Positions 1 through 7,681 of a stretch of DNA of 30,218 nucleotides are shown piece by piece. The notes under the pieces were generated by a model. It was given only the letters and a program-made list of their open reading frames with translations, ran no database searches and was not told the DNA's origin. The position numbers were made by a program, and so were the translations under genes. Source of the stretch: UBA6197 sp047638075 (GTDB lineage: Bacteria > Pseudomonadota > Alphaproteobacteria > Rhodobacterales > Rhodobacteraceae); contig NZ_JBLJBV010000039.1 in assembly GCF_047638075.1 (NCBI RefSeq), forward strand, positions 1 to 30,218. Direction: 5' to 3'. Positions within the stretch are counted from its first letter, which is position 1. Each line of letters opens with the position of its first letter.

Positions 1-352
1 GCTGACCGAAATTGGGTGAAAAAAACGGCTTGATCAAGACGGATACTCGAGACCTGATGTCGGACGCGGAATGGGTGTTCTTTGAACGTTTCATCTTGGC
101 AGTCTGTGCGCCGAACGGGCACAAGCCGACCAACCACCGCCTTGTTCTTGATGGGATTTTCTGGATCGCGCGCACCGGCGCCCCGTTGCGTGACCTACCT
201 GAAGAGTTCGGCAAGTGGTCGAGCGTCTATCGGCAGTTCCGACTTGGACACTGGCGGGGCTCTGGGAAGATATCATGGAAGCTTTGAACCATTGCCGGGC
301 CGTGCCGGACGCCCTACAAATGATCGACAGCACCGTTATCCGCGCACACCAT

Positions 353-400
353 CCATAGCCCGGCAGGGCATCGCCCTTGCGATGTCCCGAGAGGGAGGCA
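353..400. repeat. Short palindromic insertion in the IS5 transposase (first)
   Basis: The transposase reading breaks right after the codons for RAHH and resumes at GCGGGCGCAAAAGG (about 400). The intervening ~46 bp is foreign to the family. It contains an inverted repeat at 366-388: GGG-CATCGC, four-base loop CCTT, GCGATG-T-CCC. The insertion carries the stop codon at 356-358. A small non-autonomous palindromic repeat is the likeliest explanation; the exact borders are inferred from where the protein similarity stops. Confidence 0.5.
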
Positions 401-447
401 GCGGGCGCAAAAGGGGGACTCCGCGATAGGGTTTTGGCCGTTCAAGA

Positions 448-492
448 CCGTCCGGTGGGAAAACGGTCCACCGGACCGTTTTCTGGGCCACC
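448..492. repeat. Short palindromic insertion in the IS5 transposase (second)
   Basis: A near-perfect palindrome lies at 460-482: AAAACGGTCC, three-base centre ACC, GGACCGTTTT. It sits exactly where the transposase should continue from the GRSRGG codons into FTTKIHLRVNAAG, so about 45 bp has been inserted. Its left flank CCGTCCGGTGG partly repeats the arm, so an alternative stem is possible. The T-run after the right arm makes it resemble a terminator, but its place inside a transposon gene favours a dispersed palindromic repeat. Confidence 0.55.
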
Positions 493-1074
493 TTCCACTT
501 CACGACCAAGATCCACCTTCGCGTCAATGCAGCGGGCCTACCCATGAAAACCGAAATCACGCCGGGCCAGACGTCGGATTCTCTGGGGTTCGATCTGGTC
601 ATGGCCGACAACCTGCCAGAGCCGAGTGTCTTGCTGGCAGACCGAGGCTATGATCCTGACAGCATTCGGGAAAAGATGGAGGCACGCGACGTTCTCACTC
701 GAATTTCCATGCGCAAATTCCGCAAAATGCGCGTCGGTGTGCATCATTCGCTGTATTCGTTGCGCAACCTCGTCGAACGGTGCTTCAACAAGCTGAAAAA
801 TGCTCGACGTGCCGCAACCCGCTACGACAAAACCGCCGAGAGCTTCCTTGGCTTTATAGACATCACGTCCATCCGCCTCTGGGGCCGCCTTTTGTCAACA
901 TGACCTAAGCAATTGATTCCATACAGGCCGAATGGCCGGAAATGTTACAACATGGGTGTTGTCAGGCCGGTTTTGGCAGGTTGAGAGTGTCGAAGAGGTC
1001 GAGTTGCTCCTGTGTGGTTTTACTTGTTCCGTGAAAGCCGCGTTTTCGGGCATGAGCCGTGTGTTTCTAGGGCC

Positions 1075-1712
1075 TGCCGCCAAATTGTCATCCAATCGGG
1101 ACCAAGCCCTTTGGGTTGATACGCCATGTGGCGCAGTCAGAGCAACCGACACCTGCGCGGAGCTATCAGACGGCGCTGCGTGGGTGTCGGTTACGGTGAT
1201 CAGGCGTTGGGCGAATACCTTGGGCGTCTGGTAGCCAAGTGCCGAATGCGGGCATGTTCGTTAAAGTCAGCAGCCCATGCCCGAATTACAGCATGGGCAT
1301 GGGCATGGGCCATGTTCCGGAAGATGGTCTCGGTGAGCAATTCATCATGCAGGCGCCCATTAAAACTCTCGACGACTCCGTTTTGTATGGGCTTGTCCGG
1401 CGCAATGTAATGCCATTCGATCTTGCGTTCTGTGGCAAAGGTTAAGATCGCGTTACTGGTCAGTTCGATGCCGTTAATGCTGACAATCATTCCCGGCTTT
1501 CGGCGCCGTTCGATCAGGGTCGTGAGGTCTTGCGCAACGCGGCGCCCGGAAATCGAGGTATCCGGAATAGCCGTGAGGCCTTCCCGAGTGACATCATCGA
1601 CCACGTTCAGAATCCGGAACCGCCGTCCGCAGACGAACTGGTCATGGACGAAATCCATCGACCATCGGGCGTCTGGCCATGCCTTGACCAGGATCGGCGC
1701 CCGGGTTCCCAC
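1075..1712 (-). pseudogene. IS3-family transposase OrfB remnant (rve domain)
   Basis: This is the C-terminal two thirds of an IS3-family OrfB. It starts at GTRAPILV, with the helical N-terminal part missing. WSMDFVHD carries the first catalytic aspartate and VVESFNGRLHDELL the catalytic glutamate. The second aspartate motif, normally SDNGTE, reads SINGIE here, so a catalytic residue is lost. Near 1250-1255 one base is missing after NEH; the next phase gives PHSALGYQTPKVFA, the family motif, and stays open to beyond 1075. In the original phase translation stops at 1200. A GCCCAT microsatellite gives the odd AHAHAHA run near residues 135-141. No OrfA is visible. It is clearly non-functional. 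Confidence 0.85.
1291..1314. repeat. GCATGG microsatellite inside the IS3 remnant
   Basis: GCATGG occurs three times in tandem followed by GCCATG. On the minus strand this encodes an alternating Ala-His run where related transposases have LAHARAVIRAW. It looks like replication slippage in a gene no longer under selection. Confidence 0.6.
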
Positions 1713-1913
1713 CGGATCTGCAGGCCGAGGGGATCAAGCATGTGGTGCAACAGGCGGAGGTAATGGCGCGAGAGATGAATTAGGGAGCTGGCTCCGGCTA
1801 CGGCTACGGCTACGGCCAACAATGCCTCATCTTTCTCAGCTGCTGCCAGCTAAACCTACACGCGCAGATTGCATGGCGGTAGGTGATTGGACATGCTCCA
1901 AAACAGGGGGGAA
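1713..1913. other. Unassigned junction sequence with a GGCTAC tandem repeat
   Basis: This stretch lies between the broken 5' end of the IS3 transposase and the ATPase remnant. I see no supportable gene in it. It contains GGCTCC followed by three copies of GGCTAC at 1790-1813. The minus-strand phase at about 1717-1780 would read RHYLRLLHHMLDPLGL, which could be a scrap of another element, but I do not recognise it. Confidence 0.4.
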
Positions 1914-2648
1914 ATGATGCATATTGAATTGGTTGAAATCGGCAATTTCAAAAAATTTCTGGGTGTGCGAGTTGGCTTTTCAAAAAAGACAACTGTCTTT
2001 GTAGGAGCCAATAATAGCGGCAAGAGTTCCGCTATGGTTGCGTTGCGACATTTTTGGTTGAGCGAGATTGCTTGAGTTTTTCGCTGAACGATTTCACCCT
2101 TTCACATTGGCGGTCTATTGACATGATGGGGGCGCTCTTGGGAGAAAGCCAAGGCGAAAGATGAAGTTCTGCCAACCTCCGATTGACCTGGGGTTGCACC
2201 TTTTCTCGATGTCTGGCTCGATGTTCCCAAATCTGAAGCGCACTTTGTTCAAAAGCTGATACCCACACTGGATTAGGATGATGGACGTTTGGGCGTTCGC
2301 TTGAGATTTGAGCCAAACGACTCCGCGCGGTTACAGAAAGACTATTTGGCGGCAAGGGGTGATGCGCTTAGAGTTCAATCACTCGACAAGCCCGAGCAGA
2401 GCGGCGAAGGTAAGATGCCATTCAAACTCTGGCCGGCAACGCTTCCCGAGCTTTTACAACGTCGATTGAACAAGCATTTCTTCGTTAAAGTTTATACTTT
2501 AGATCCTAAATTGCTGATCGACCCGAAACACGGCATTGCACAGCCTCAACATTTGACAGCCGACGCGGAAGCTATCGATGGAAACCCTTTCAAGGGCCTC
2601 ATCCCGATTGATGAAATCAGCGCACAACGTGGCTTTGGTGAGCTATGA
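1914..2648 (+). pseudogene. OLD-like AAA ATPase remnant (possible GajA-type nuclease)
   Basis: The reading starts at ATGATG (1914 or 1917) after a purine-rich AGGGGGGAA and gives MHIELVEIGNFKKF then a Walker A motif GANNSGKSS, typical of RecF/OLD-type ATPases that open with a strand-loop-P-loop. It stops at 2075. A shifted phase continues FSLNDFTLSHWRSIDMMG and ends near 2160. The third phase, from about 2162, contains in-frame stops at two probable tryptophan codons and then runs openly from 2283 to 2648, with LGVRLRFEPNDSA and GNPFKGLIPIDEISAQRG. All pieces fit one ancestral protein of which only the N-terminal ~245 codons remain. The sequence is visibly more AT-rich than the housekeeping DNA, suggesting transfer. 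The 3' end is cut at the IS256 element. Function as a defence nuclease-ATPase is inferred from the family and from the helicase scrap beyond the element. Confidence 0.7.
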
Positions 2649-2650
2649 CC

Positions 2651-3903
2651 GAAAGTTGGTAACGGCGTGATCAGGCGGCGTTTTGGAGTTGCTTGATCCC
2701 GTCCTTGAATTCGATCCCATGGATGATCTCAGGCATGCGGTTCGCGCCGTTGAGGTTGCGCCATTTGGTCTGGGCTGACATCATCAGCTTGAACGCCGTG
2801 GCAAGGCCCGTTTTGCGGCAGGGGCATCCTTTGCTATTGCCGGTGCGATGCCGAACCGTGGCAAAGGTGCGCTCATGGGGTGGGTCGTTCGGATGTGTTT
2901 CCAATGCTTAGCGGGGAAGGCATGGAATGCCCCTGGCACGTTGCGGTCTTTGGTCAGTTTGGCGGCGACCTTTTCGTATTTCACACCGTATGTTGCGACG
3001 AAAAGATCAAGCGCAGCCTCGGCATCCGTGCGGGTTTCGGCCTCTGCAAGATGTCATGTAGGTGGCCTTTGGCTTTGACTTGGATCGACTTGGGCATCGC
3101 GTTCAGCACGTTGCCGGTTTTATGGAACCTGCAGCGCTGTTCGTTGGTCGCGCCATAGAGTTCGCGCAGCGCGTTCCAGAAGCCCAATGCACCATCCGTT
3201 GCCCGGCAATCGCCGCTTGCAGCGATGAGAGGAGCCAATGGCAAGATCGGGGGCATGGTTCAGCCCACGTTGCTGCAAATCCAACAGTAATTCGCGCCAG
3301 CTCTGGGTGCTTTCACGGTAACCGTCAGCGGGGCCGATAATTTCCTTACGGCCCCATTCGTCAGCGCCGATCGCACCAGAACATATTGTTTTCCCTCAGC
3401 CTTTCGCGGGCGGAAATAGACGCCATCGGCCCAGATAAAAATAAAGCGCCGGGTGCTGAGATCGCGGCGCTGCCAGCGGTCATATTCCTCTCACCAATCA
3501 GCTTTGAGCCGCGCGATTGTCGTCGATGACAGCCAGGCCGCGTTCGGGCCAAGCGGGGCGGCAAGAGCTTCGTGAAAGTCGCCTGTGAAAATGCCCTTAA
3601 GGTAAGGTCAGGGCAGAAGGTCTTCGGTAGATTTGGCCTTGCGCACCCTCTCATCACCGGGATCGGCGCAGTGCCGGTCAAGATGCCGCGTGTGCGGGAC
3701 CGGGGCGACGACGCGTTCAGGCAAGTGACCGTGGCGCACCTGATCGAAGGAGGTCCGTCAGCGGATCGGGCGAAAATCCATATGGATCGGTCGATTGAGT
3801 GATAATATCTGTCGTCATGTGGCATATCCTTTTCTCAACAGAGAATTGCGGCGCGTGAACAACGCCATGATATGCCGCCCCTCAGCGGCCATCACCAACT
3901 TTC
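2651..3903. mobile_element. IS256-family insertion sequence, decayed
   Basis: The left end GAAAGTTGGTAACGGC (2651-2666) is matched, inverted, at the right end (3888-3903, reading GAAAGTTGGTGATGGC on minus), 14 of 16 identical. The only coding content is a broken transposase on minus. The element is about 1.25 kb, a normal size for IS256. A clean 8-9 bp target duplication is not seen, which fits a deletion at one end. Confidence 0.7.
2671..3818 (-). pseudogene. IS256-family (Mutator-type) transposase pseudogene
   Basis: The probable start is the ATG at 3818, reading MTTDIITQSTDPYGFS and DPLTDLLRSGA, then a stop near 3720. Further pieces appear in shifting phases. One near 3460-3380 reads RRFIFIWADGVYFRPRKAEG with the first catalytic Asp motif. 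Another at about 3200-3000 reads TDGALGFWNALRELYGATNE followed by QRCRFHKTGNVLNAMPKS. The C-terminal piece at 2904-2671 reads FATVRHRTGNSKG and a tail ending LQNAA. These are the family's landmarks in the right order, so it is one transposase broken by several frameshifts and stops. It is inactive. Confidence 0.85.
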
Positions 3904-3904
3904 A

Positions 3905-4043
3905 GCTATATCTCGTCTTCTCTATGTGATCTGCAGTCGCGCGGAAAAAAGCCTTGCGCTGGTTGCCTATACCGATAACCAGAATGCAGTGATGGCTAAC
4001 GCATTGGCCAATGGATGGTTCAATGACGATGAGGTCGACACAA
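3905..4043 (+). pseudogene. C-terminal scrap of a UvrD-like DNA helicase (possible GajB-type)
   Basis: Immediately outside the IS256 right repeat, the plus strand reads RLLYVICSRAEKSLALVAYT then a tail NAVMANALANGWFNDDEVD. The first part matches helicase motif VI of UvrD/PcrA/Rep-type superfamily 1 enzymes (YV-x-SRA), and the tail is typical of helicases encoded beside OLD-like ATPases. Everything upstream of motif VI is missing. The reading runs on into the 3' end of the opposite-strand HNH gene without its own evident stop. It is about 45 codons, so the family call is good but not certain. Confidence 0.6.
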
Positions 4044-4060
4044 AGAGAACCACACTTTCG

Positions 4061-4660
4061 TTATGCTTCCAGCTCGGCCTCCCAGTAGAGGTAGTCCAGC
4101 CAACTGGCATGCTGATAGGCCTGTGGAAAGCGCCGCCCGATTGCCTGCATTTGTGCCGCGTCGGGCCGCTTAGGAGGGCGGTCAAGGCGCATTCCCGCCT
4201 GTTTCAGCGACTTGTTGGCCTTTTTCAGATTGCAGGGTGAACAGGCGGCGACCACATTTTCCCAACTGGTCACGCCGCCCCGCGATCGGGGCAGCACATG
4301 ATCGAAGGTCAGGTCGCCCTTTGATCCGCAGTACTGGCAACGAAACTCATCCCGCAGAAAAAGATTGAAGCGCGTGAAGGCTACGCGTTTCTGAGGCTTG
4401 ATATATTCTTTAAGCACCACGACTGAAGGGATGCGTATTGCCGTGCGTTGACTGTGAACGACCTCGTCATATTCGGCCAGTATTGCGACCCGGTCCAGGT
4501 AGGCGGCCTTGATCGCTTCTTGCCATGGCCAGACCGACAGCGGGTAATAACATAGTGGGCGATAGTCCGCATTCAAAACCAGCGCCGGAAACCGCCGCAA
4601 GGCAGCAGCCTCACGCACGAACTGCGTTCTGAAATCCGTGTAGGTGCTATGCTCCAGCAT
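4061..4660 (-). CDS. HNH endonuclease family protein
   Basis: This 199-residue protein carries a compact HNH fold in its centre. The zinc-ribbon half-site CxxC is at residues 108-111 (CQYCG), the catalytic FDHVLPRSRGG at 119-129, and the second CxxC with asparagine at 140-144 (CSPCN). The N-terminal 100 residues (ALVLNADYRPLCYYPLS) belong to a subfamily common in alphaproteobacterial chromosomes and not tied to restriction or phage genes. The biological substrate is unknown. It is intact and has normal codon use, unlike the wreckage next to it, so I take it as the first housekeeping gene after the mobile region. A plausible promoter and a strong palindrome lie upstream. Start ATG at 4660 opens the conserved MLEHSTYTDF. 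Confidence 0.9.
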   Translation of the reverse strand: MLEHSTYTDFRTQFVREAAALRRFPALVLNADYRPLCYYPLSVWPWQEAIKAAYLDRVAILAEYDEVVHSQRTAIRIPSVVVLKEYIKPQKRVAFTRFNLFLRDEFRCQYCGSKGDLTFDHVLPRSRGGVTSWENVVAACSPCNLKKANKSLKQAGMRLDRPPKRPDAAQMQAIGRRFPQAYQHASWLDYLYWEAELEA

Positions 4661-4702
4661 CGGTCAATGTGCCCTCGCCCGGTCAGCCTGAGTCGGCACC
4701 AA

Positions 4703-4718
4703 GGCGGGGAACCCCGCC
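4703..4718. promoter_or_regulatory. GC-rich palindrome upstream of the HNH gene
   Basis: GGCGGGG-AA-CCCCGCC is a perfect inverted repeat with a two-base centre, 43 bp before the HNH start and just downstream of the predicted promoter. It could be an operator or a 5'-UTR hairpin. No regulator is identifiable. Confidence 0.35.
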
Positions 4719-4731
4719 CCGGCATAATAAA

Positions 4732-4759
4732 ACTATATATGGCGTTTGACCGAGAACAA
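4732..4759 (-). promoter_or_regulatory. Candidate sigma-70 promoter for the HNH gene
   Basis: On minus, TTGTTC (4759-4754) and TATAGT (4737-4732) are separated by 16 bp, about 70 bp before the HNH start. The match to -35/-10 consensus is good for a GC-rich genome. It is predicted by eye only. Confidence 0.4.
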
Positions 4760-4850
4760 GCCCCGCCTAGTAGCGATATGCGACCAGCACGGGCTTAACG
4801 CCCCCAGATCACGCGCAATTGACATGCGCTGGGGCAATTCGGACAGATTG

Positions 4851-4876
4851 AAAAATGCCGGGCGGTTTGCCCAAGC
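4851..4876 (-). terminator. Probable intrinsic terminator after the 35-aa gene
   Basis: On minus, just beyond the stop of the small membrane-protein gene, TTGGGC-AAACC-GCCCGG forms a stem and is followed closely by a T5 run (the A5 at 4851-4855 on plus). It would end the alkA/hydrolase/small-protein transcript. Confidence 0.5.
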
Positions 4877-4882
4877 CTGATG

Positions 4883-4990
4883 TCAGCGGCGTGCCCGAAT
4901 GGCAAGTTTTTGCGGCTGTGGCGCGTTTGCCCGGAACACGATGAGCGCGACCGAAACGAGTGCCAGTGCGGTCAGCAAGGTGATTTCCAT
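4883..4990 (-). CDS. 35-residue single-pass membrane protein
   Basis: This is a very short gene supported by its start region. AGAAGGAGACCGCC precedes the ATG at 4990, giving a near-ideal Shine-Dalgarno with correct spacing. The product begins MEITLLTALALVSVALIVF (a hydrophobic helix, residues 3-19), then RANAPQPQKLAIRARR, a basic tail with five arginines and one lysine. By the positive-inside rule the C-terminus should face the cytoplasm. It starts 49 bp after the hydrolase stop and ends just before a probable terminator, so it is likely the last cistron of that operon. I do not recognise the family and assign no function. Conservation in relatives would settle whether it is real. Confidence 0.6.
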   Translation of the reverse strand: MEITLLTALALVSVALIVFRANAPQPQKLAIRARR

Positions 4991-5039
4991 GGCGGTCTCC
5001 TTCTTCTTGACTGGAACGTGGGCCTCTGCGCAGGAAAGT

Positions 5040-5705
5040 TCAAGCCCTTTCGAGGCAATCTTTCAAAAACCCCAGCGCGACAGACAGCCCGTCAGGTGCA
5101 ATCCCGTGGCCCGTGCCCTTCATTACATGGGCATAGGTTTCAAACCCCGCCGCCACCAATGTATCCGCCGCCAGCCCCATATCGGCAAACGGCACCATCG
5201 GGTCGGCGTCCCCATGCAGCAGCAAAACCGGCGGCTTGCTGACGGCCTCGGCGGCCAGCTTTTCGGGCTGCAACAACCGGCCTGAAAAGCCGACAATACC
5301 GGCGATTGGCTTGGCGCGGCGCGGGATCACCTGCAGTGCCATCATCGTGCCCTGTGAAAAACCGATAACCGCCATTTTTAAGGGGGTTACGCCCGTTTCT
5401 TCCAGCAGATCATCCAGAAAGGCATTCACATCGCGCGCCGCCAGATCCAGCCCCGCGGCAGCCTCGGCATCGGTTGAGCCGTCAAGCCAGGGGATCGAAA
5501 ACCACTGCCGCCCGAAAGGGTTGCCGGAACAGGGCTCAGGCGCATCGGGGGCGACAAACAGCGTGTCGGGCAGGTGCGGTGCCAACGGATCGGCAAGGCC
5601 CAGAAGATCGGCCCCGTCGGCGCCGTATCCATGCAAGAACACCACCACGGATTTCGTCTTGCCTGATTTTGGCCCCCGGCGCCCGGCCTGCAATTTGCGC
5701 GTCAT
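5040..5705 (-). CDS. Alpha/beta-hydrolase, carboxylesterase/phospholipase family (YpfH-like)
   Basis: This 221-residue serine hydrolase matches the carboxylesterase/phospholipase family (abhydrolase_2). The oxyanion strand reads VVVFLHGYGADGADL (residues 21-35). The nucleophile is Ser117 in GFSQG, the acid Asp168 in HGDADPMVPF, and the base His200 in GTGHGI. It should cleave short carboxylic esters or lysophospholipid-type substrates in the cytosol; no signal peptide is visible. The real substrate cannot be told from sequence. I chose the ATG at 5705 because it overlaps the stop of the upstream glycosylase gene as ATGA and leaves a short N-terminus before the first strand; an upstream in-frame extension to 5783 lies wholly within alkA. 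The two genes are therefore probably translationally coupled. Confidence 0.9.
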   Translation of the reverse strand: MTRKLQAGRRGPKSGKTKSVVVFLHGYGADGADLLGLADPLAPHLPDTLFVAPDAPEPCSGNPFGRQWFSIPWLDGSTDAEAAAGLDLAARDVNAFLDDLLEETGVTPLKMAVIGFSQGTMMALQVIPRRAKPIAGIVGFSGRLLQPEKLAAEAVSKPPVLLLHGDADPMVPFADMGLAADTLVAAGFETYAHVMKGTGHGIAPDGLSVALGFLKDCLERA

Positions 5706-6331
5706 ATGACCCCCTCGCGTGATTTGGCCTTTGCGTAGTAAGCCCAGAGCAGCCGCGCCGCAACCGCCCGCCAGGGCGACCACGCCTGCGCCATTTCGGT
5801 AAACGGCTTGGGCCGGGGTCGGTCGGGCAGCTCAAAAAGCAACCGCGCAGCCTCGGCAAGGGCCAGATCATCAGCGGCAAACACATCCGCCCGCCCCAGC
5901 GCGAACATCAGATACATCTCGGCGGTCCAGCGGCCAATGCCGGGCAGGGCGGTCAGATGGGTAATCACGTCGGCATCGGGCATCTGGCGCAGGCCCGGAT
6001 AATCAAGCCCTGCGCGCGCCAACCCCGAAAGATAGCGGATTTTCTGCCGCGACAGGCCGCAACCGCGCAATGCCTCATCGCTGGCCGCCGCAACCGCCGC
6101 CTCTTCGGCCAGGCCCGCCGCCTGCATCCGCGCGGAAATTGCCCGCGCTGACGCGACCGAAACCTGCTGGCCGATGATCGCATCACGCAGCGCCGCAAAT
6201 CCGTCCGCCCGGCGGCGCAGCGGCAAGGGGCCGGTTGCCCGAAGGGCCAGGGCAAAGCGCGGCTCGGCCGTGGCCAGAAACGCGGCGCCGCGCGCGATAT
6301 CGGTGTCAGCCTCGATGATCACTTGTGTCAT
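5702..6331 (-). CDS. alkA: DNA-3-methyladenine glycosylase II (AlkA-type)
   Basis: This enzyme of the HhH-GPD superfamily removes alkylated bases from DNA as the first step of base excision repair. The 209-residue protein has the short single-domain architecture, lacking the N-terminal domain of the E. coli enzyme. The core shows IIGQQVSVASA (52-62), SRQKIRYL (94-101), the helix-hairpin-helix LPGIGRWTA (129-137) and the catalytic aspartate in ADDLAL (Asp155). The start ATG at 6331 (MTQVIIEAD) is preferred over 6352, which adds only seven residues. It is transcribed away from the MFS gene and overlaps the hydrolase downstream by ATGA. No Ada-type regulator or alkB lies nearby. Confidence 0.9.
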   Translation of the reverse strand: MTQVIIEADTDIARGAAFLATAEPRFALALRATGPLPLRRRADGFAALRDAIIGQQVSVASARAISARMQAAGLAEEAAVAAASDEALRGCGLSRQKIRYLSGLARAGLDYPGLRQMPDADVITHLTALPGIGRWTAEMYLMFALGRADVFAADDLALAEAARLLFELPDRPRPKPFTEMAQAWSPWRAVAARLLWAYYAKAKSREGVI

Positions 6332-6405
6332 GGGCGCAGGGTGCCCCAGCAATGGCCCGTGCGCCAGCCCCTTTCCTCGCCGTTCGCACCCGGTTAATCA
6401 GGGGA

Positions 6406-7644
6406 ATGAGCGAAATCACAGAACACACCGATTCCCCCGGCCCGGATTCACGCGCCAAGCGCAACCTGACTGTGCTGGTGCTGGCGCAGGCGTTTTTGGG
6501 GTCGCAGATGTCGATGATCTTCATCGTCGGCGGGTTGGCAGGGCAGAGCCTTGCGTCAAACCCGTGTTGGTCCACACTGCCGCTGTCGCTGATCGTGTTG
6601 GGGTCGGTTCTGTCGGCGCAGCCACTATCGGAGTTCATGCAAAACTACGGTCGGCGCGCGGGTTTCATTCTGGCGACGGTTGCGGGCGGGGTAGGGGCGG
6701 CCATCGCCGCGCGCGCGCTATATGTCGGGTCATTCGGGCTGTTCATGGCCGGGTCTTTTCTGACCGGTATCTATATGTCGGCACAGGGGTTTTACCGTTT
6801 TGCCGCGACCGATACCGCCAGCCCGGAGTTTCAGCCCAAAGCCATTTCCTATGTCATGGCGGGCGGGTTGGCTGCGGCCATCATCGGGCCGCAACTGGTC
6901 AAACTGACCAGCCAGGCGATGGTGGTGCCATTCATGGCGACATATCTTGCGATCATCGGCTTGAACATTCTGGGCCCGGTCCTGTTTTATTTTCTCGACA
7001 TCCCCACCCCCGGCCGCCGTGCGAAAGGCAGCGCGCATCCGGGGCGGTCGCGGCGTGAACTGCTGCGTGATCCGGTGATCATCGTCGCTATGATCTGCGC
7101 GATGGTATCCTACGCCTTGATGAATCTGGTGATGACATCGACGCCGTTGGCGGTGGTCGGCTGTGGCTATGAGGCAGGGCATGCAGCTGACATCGTGTCG
7201 GCGCATGTGCTGGCAATGTATGTGCCCAGCTTTTTCACCGGCCATCTGATCGCGCGTTTTGGCCGCGAAGTGATCGTTGGCACGGGTATGGTCATACTTG
7301 CCGCCTCGGGGGCGGTGGCCATGTCGGGGGTGGACCTGGCCCAATTTTACATTGCGCTGGTTCTGCTGGGGCTGGGGTGGAACTTTGGCTTTATCGGATC
7401 AACCGCGATGCTGGCGTCAGCCCACGCCCCCGAAGAGCGCGGCCATATTCAGGGCATCAACGATTTCGTGGTTTTTGGCGGCGTGTTTGTAGCCTCGCTC
7501 AGTTCGGGCGGGTTGATGAATTGCTCGGCCTCGGGTGACCCGCAGGCGGGCTGGCAAGCGGTCAATATGGCGATGCTGCCGTTTTTGGTGTTGGCGGGCG
7601 GCGCGCTGATCTGGCTGACGCTACGCCCGAAAGAGACGCGGTAG
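6406..7644 (+). CDS. Major facilitator superfamily transporter
   Basis: This 412-residue inner-membrane protein has about 12 hydrophobic segments, starting with LTVLVLAQAFLGSQMSMIF (residues 23-41). An MFS loop-2/3 signature is degenerate as NYGRRAGF near residue 80. The central cytosolic loop is rich in Arg (PTPGRRAKGS) and separates two six-helix halves. The start ATG at 6406 follows GGGGA and gives MSEITEHTDS; the longer phase from 6325 would overlap alkA and lacks support. The substrate is unknown: nothing in the neighbourhood (alkA on one side, pgi convergent on the other) points to a sugar or drug. It is the first gene of a divergent pair, with 74 bp between the two starts. Confidence 0.85.
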   Translation: MSEITEHTDSPGPDSRAKRNLTVLVLAQAFLGSQMSMIFIVGGLAGQSLASNPCWSTLPLSLIVLGSVLSAQPLSEFMQNYGRRAGFILATVAGGVGAAIAARALYVGSFGLFMAGSFLTGIYMSAQGFYRFAATDTASPEFQPKAISYVMAGGLAAAIIGPQLVKLTSQAMVVPFMATYLAIIGLNILGPVLFYFLDIPTPGRRAKGSAHPGRSRRELLRDPVIIVAMICAMVSYALMNLVMTSTPLAVVGCGYEAGHAADIVSAHVLAMYVPSFFTGHLIARFGREVIVGTGMVILAASGAVAMSGVDLAQFYIALVLLGLGWNFGFIGSTAMLASAHAPEERGHIQGINDFVVFGGVFVASLSSGGLMNCSASGDPQAGWQAVNMAMLPFLVLAGGALIWLTLRPKETR

Positions 7645-7681
7645 GCGAATATGGGGGGCAGTCCCAGCGTTGCAGGCTTTG

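Larger units (their letters stand above)
12..903 (+). pseudogene. Decayed IS5-family (IS427-like) transposase
   Basis: This is a broken DDE transposase of the IS5 family. The N-terminal piece (12-287) contains the family stretch around WIARTGAPLRDLPEEFGKW. A frameshift near 245-275 moves the reading to the phase beginning at the ATG at 275, which carries MIDSTVIRAHH with the first catalytic aspartate and runs into a stop at 356-358. The C-terminal half is open from about 495 to 903 and shows LLADRGYD (second aspartate) and NLVERCFNKLK (catalytic glutamate). The middle is disrupted by two short palindromic insertions that are listed separately. It cannot make a functional enzyme as it stands. 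Family assignment rests on motif recognition. I could not define the terminal inverted repeats, and the left end may lie at or outside the window edge. Confidence 0.85.

Noticed and set aside
2641..3909. AGCTAT on both sides of the IS256 element as a target-site duplication
   Set aside because: It is only 6 bp, is offset by four bases from the left repeat, and IS256 elements normally make 8-9 bp duplications. Chance match is likely.
4061..4660. HNH gene as part of the defence remnant
   Set aside because: It is intact, on the opposite strand, has housekeeping base composition and its own promoter, and its subfamily is widespread in chromosomes.
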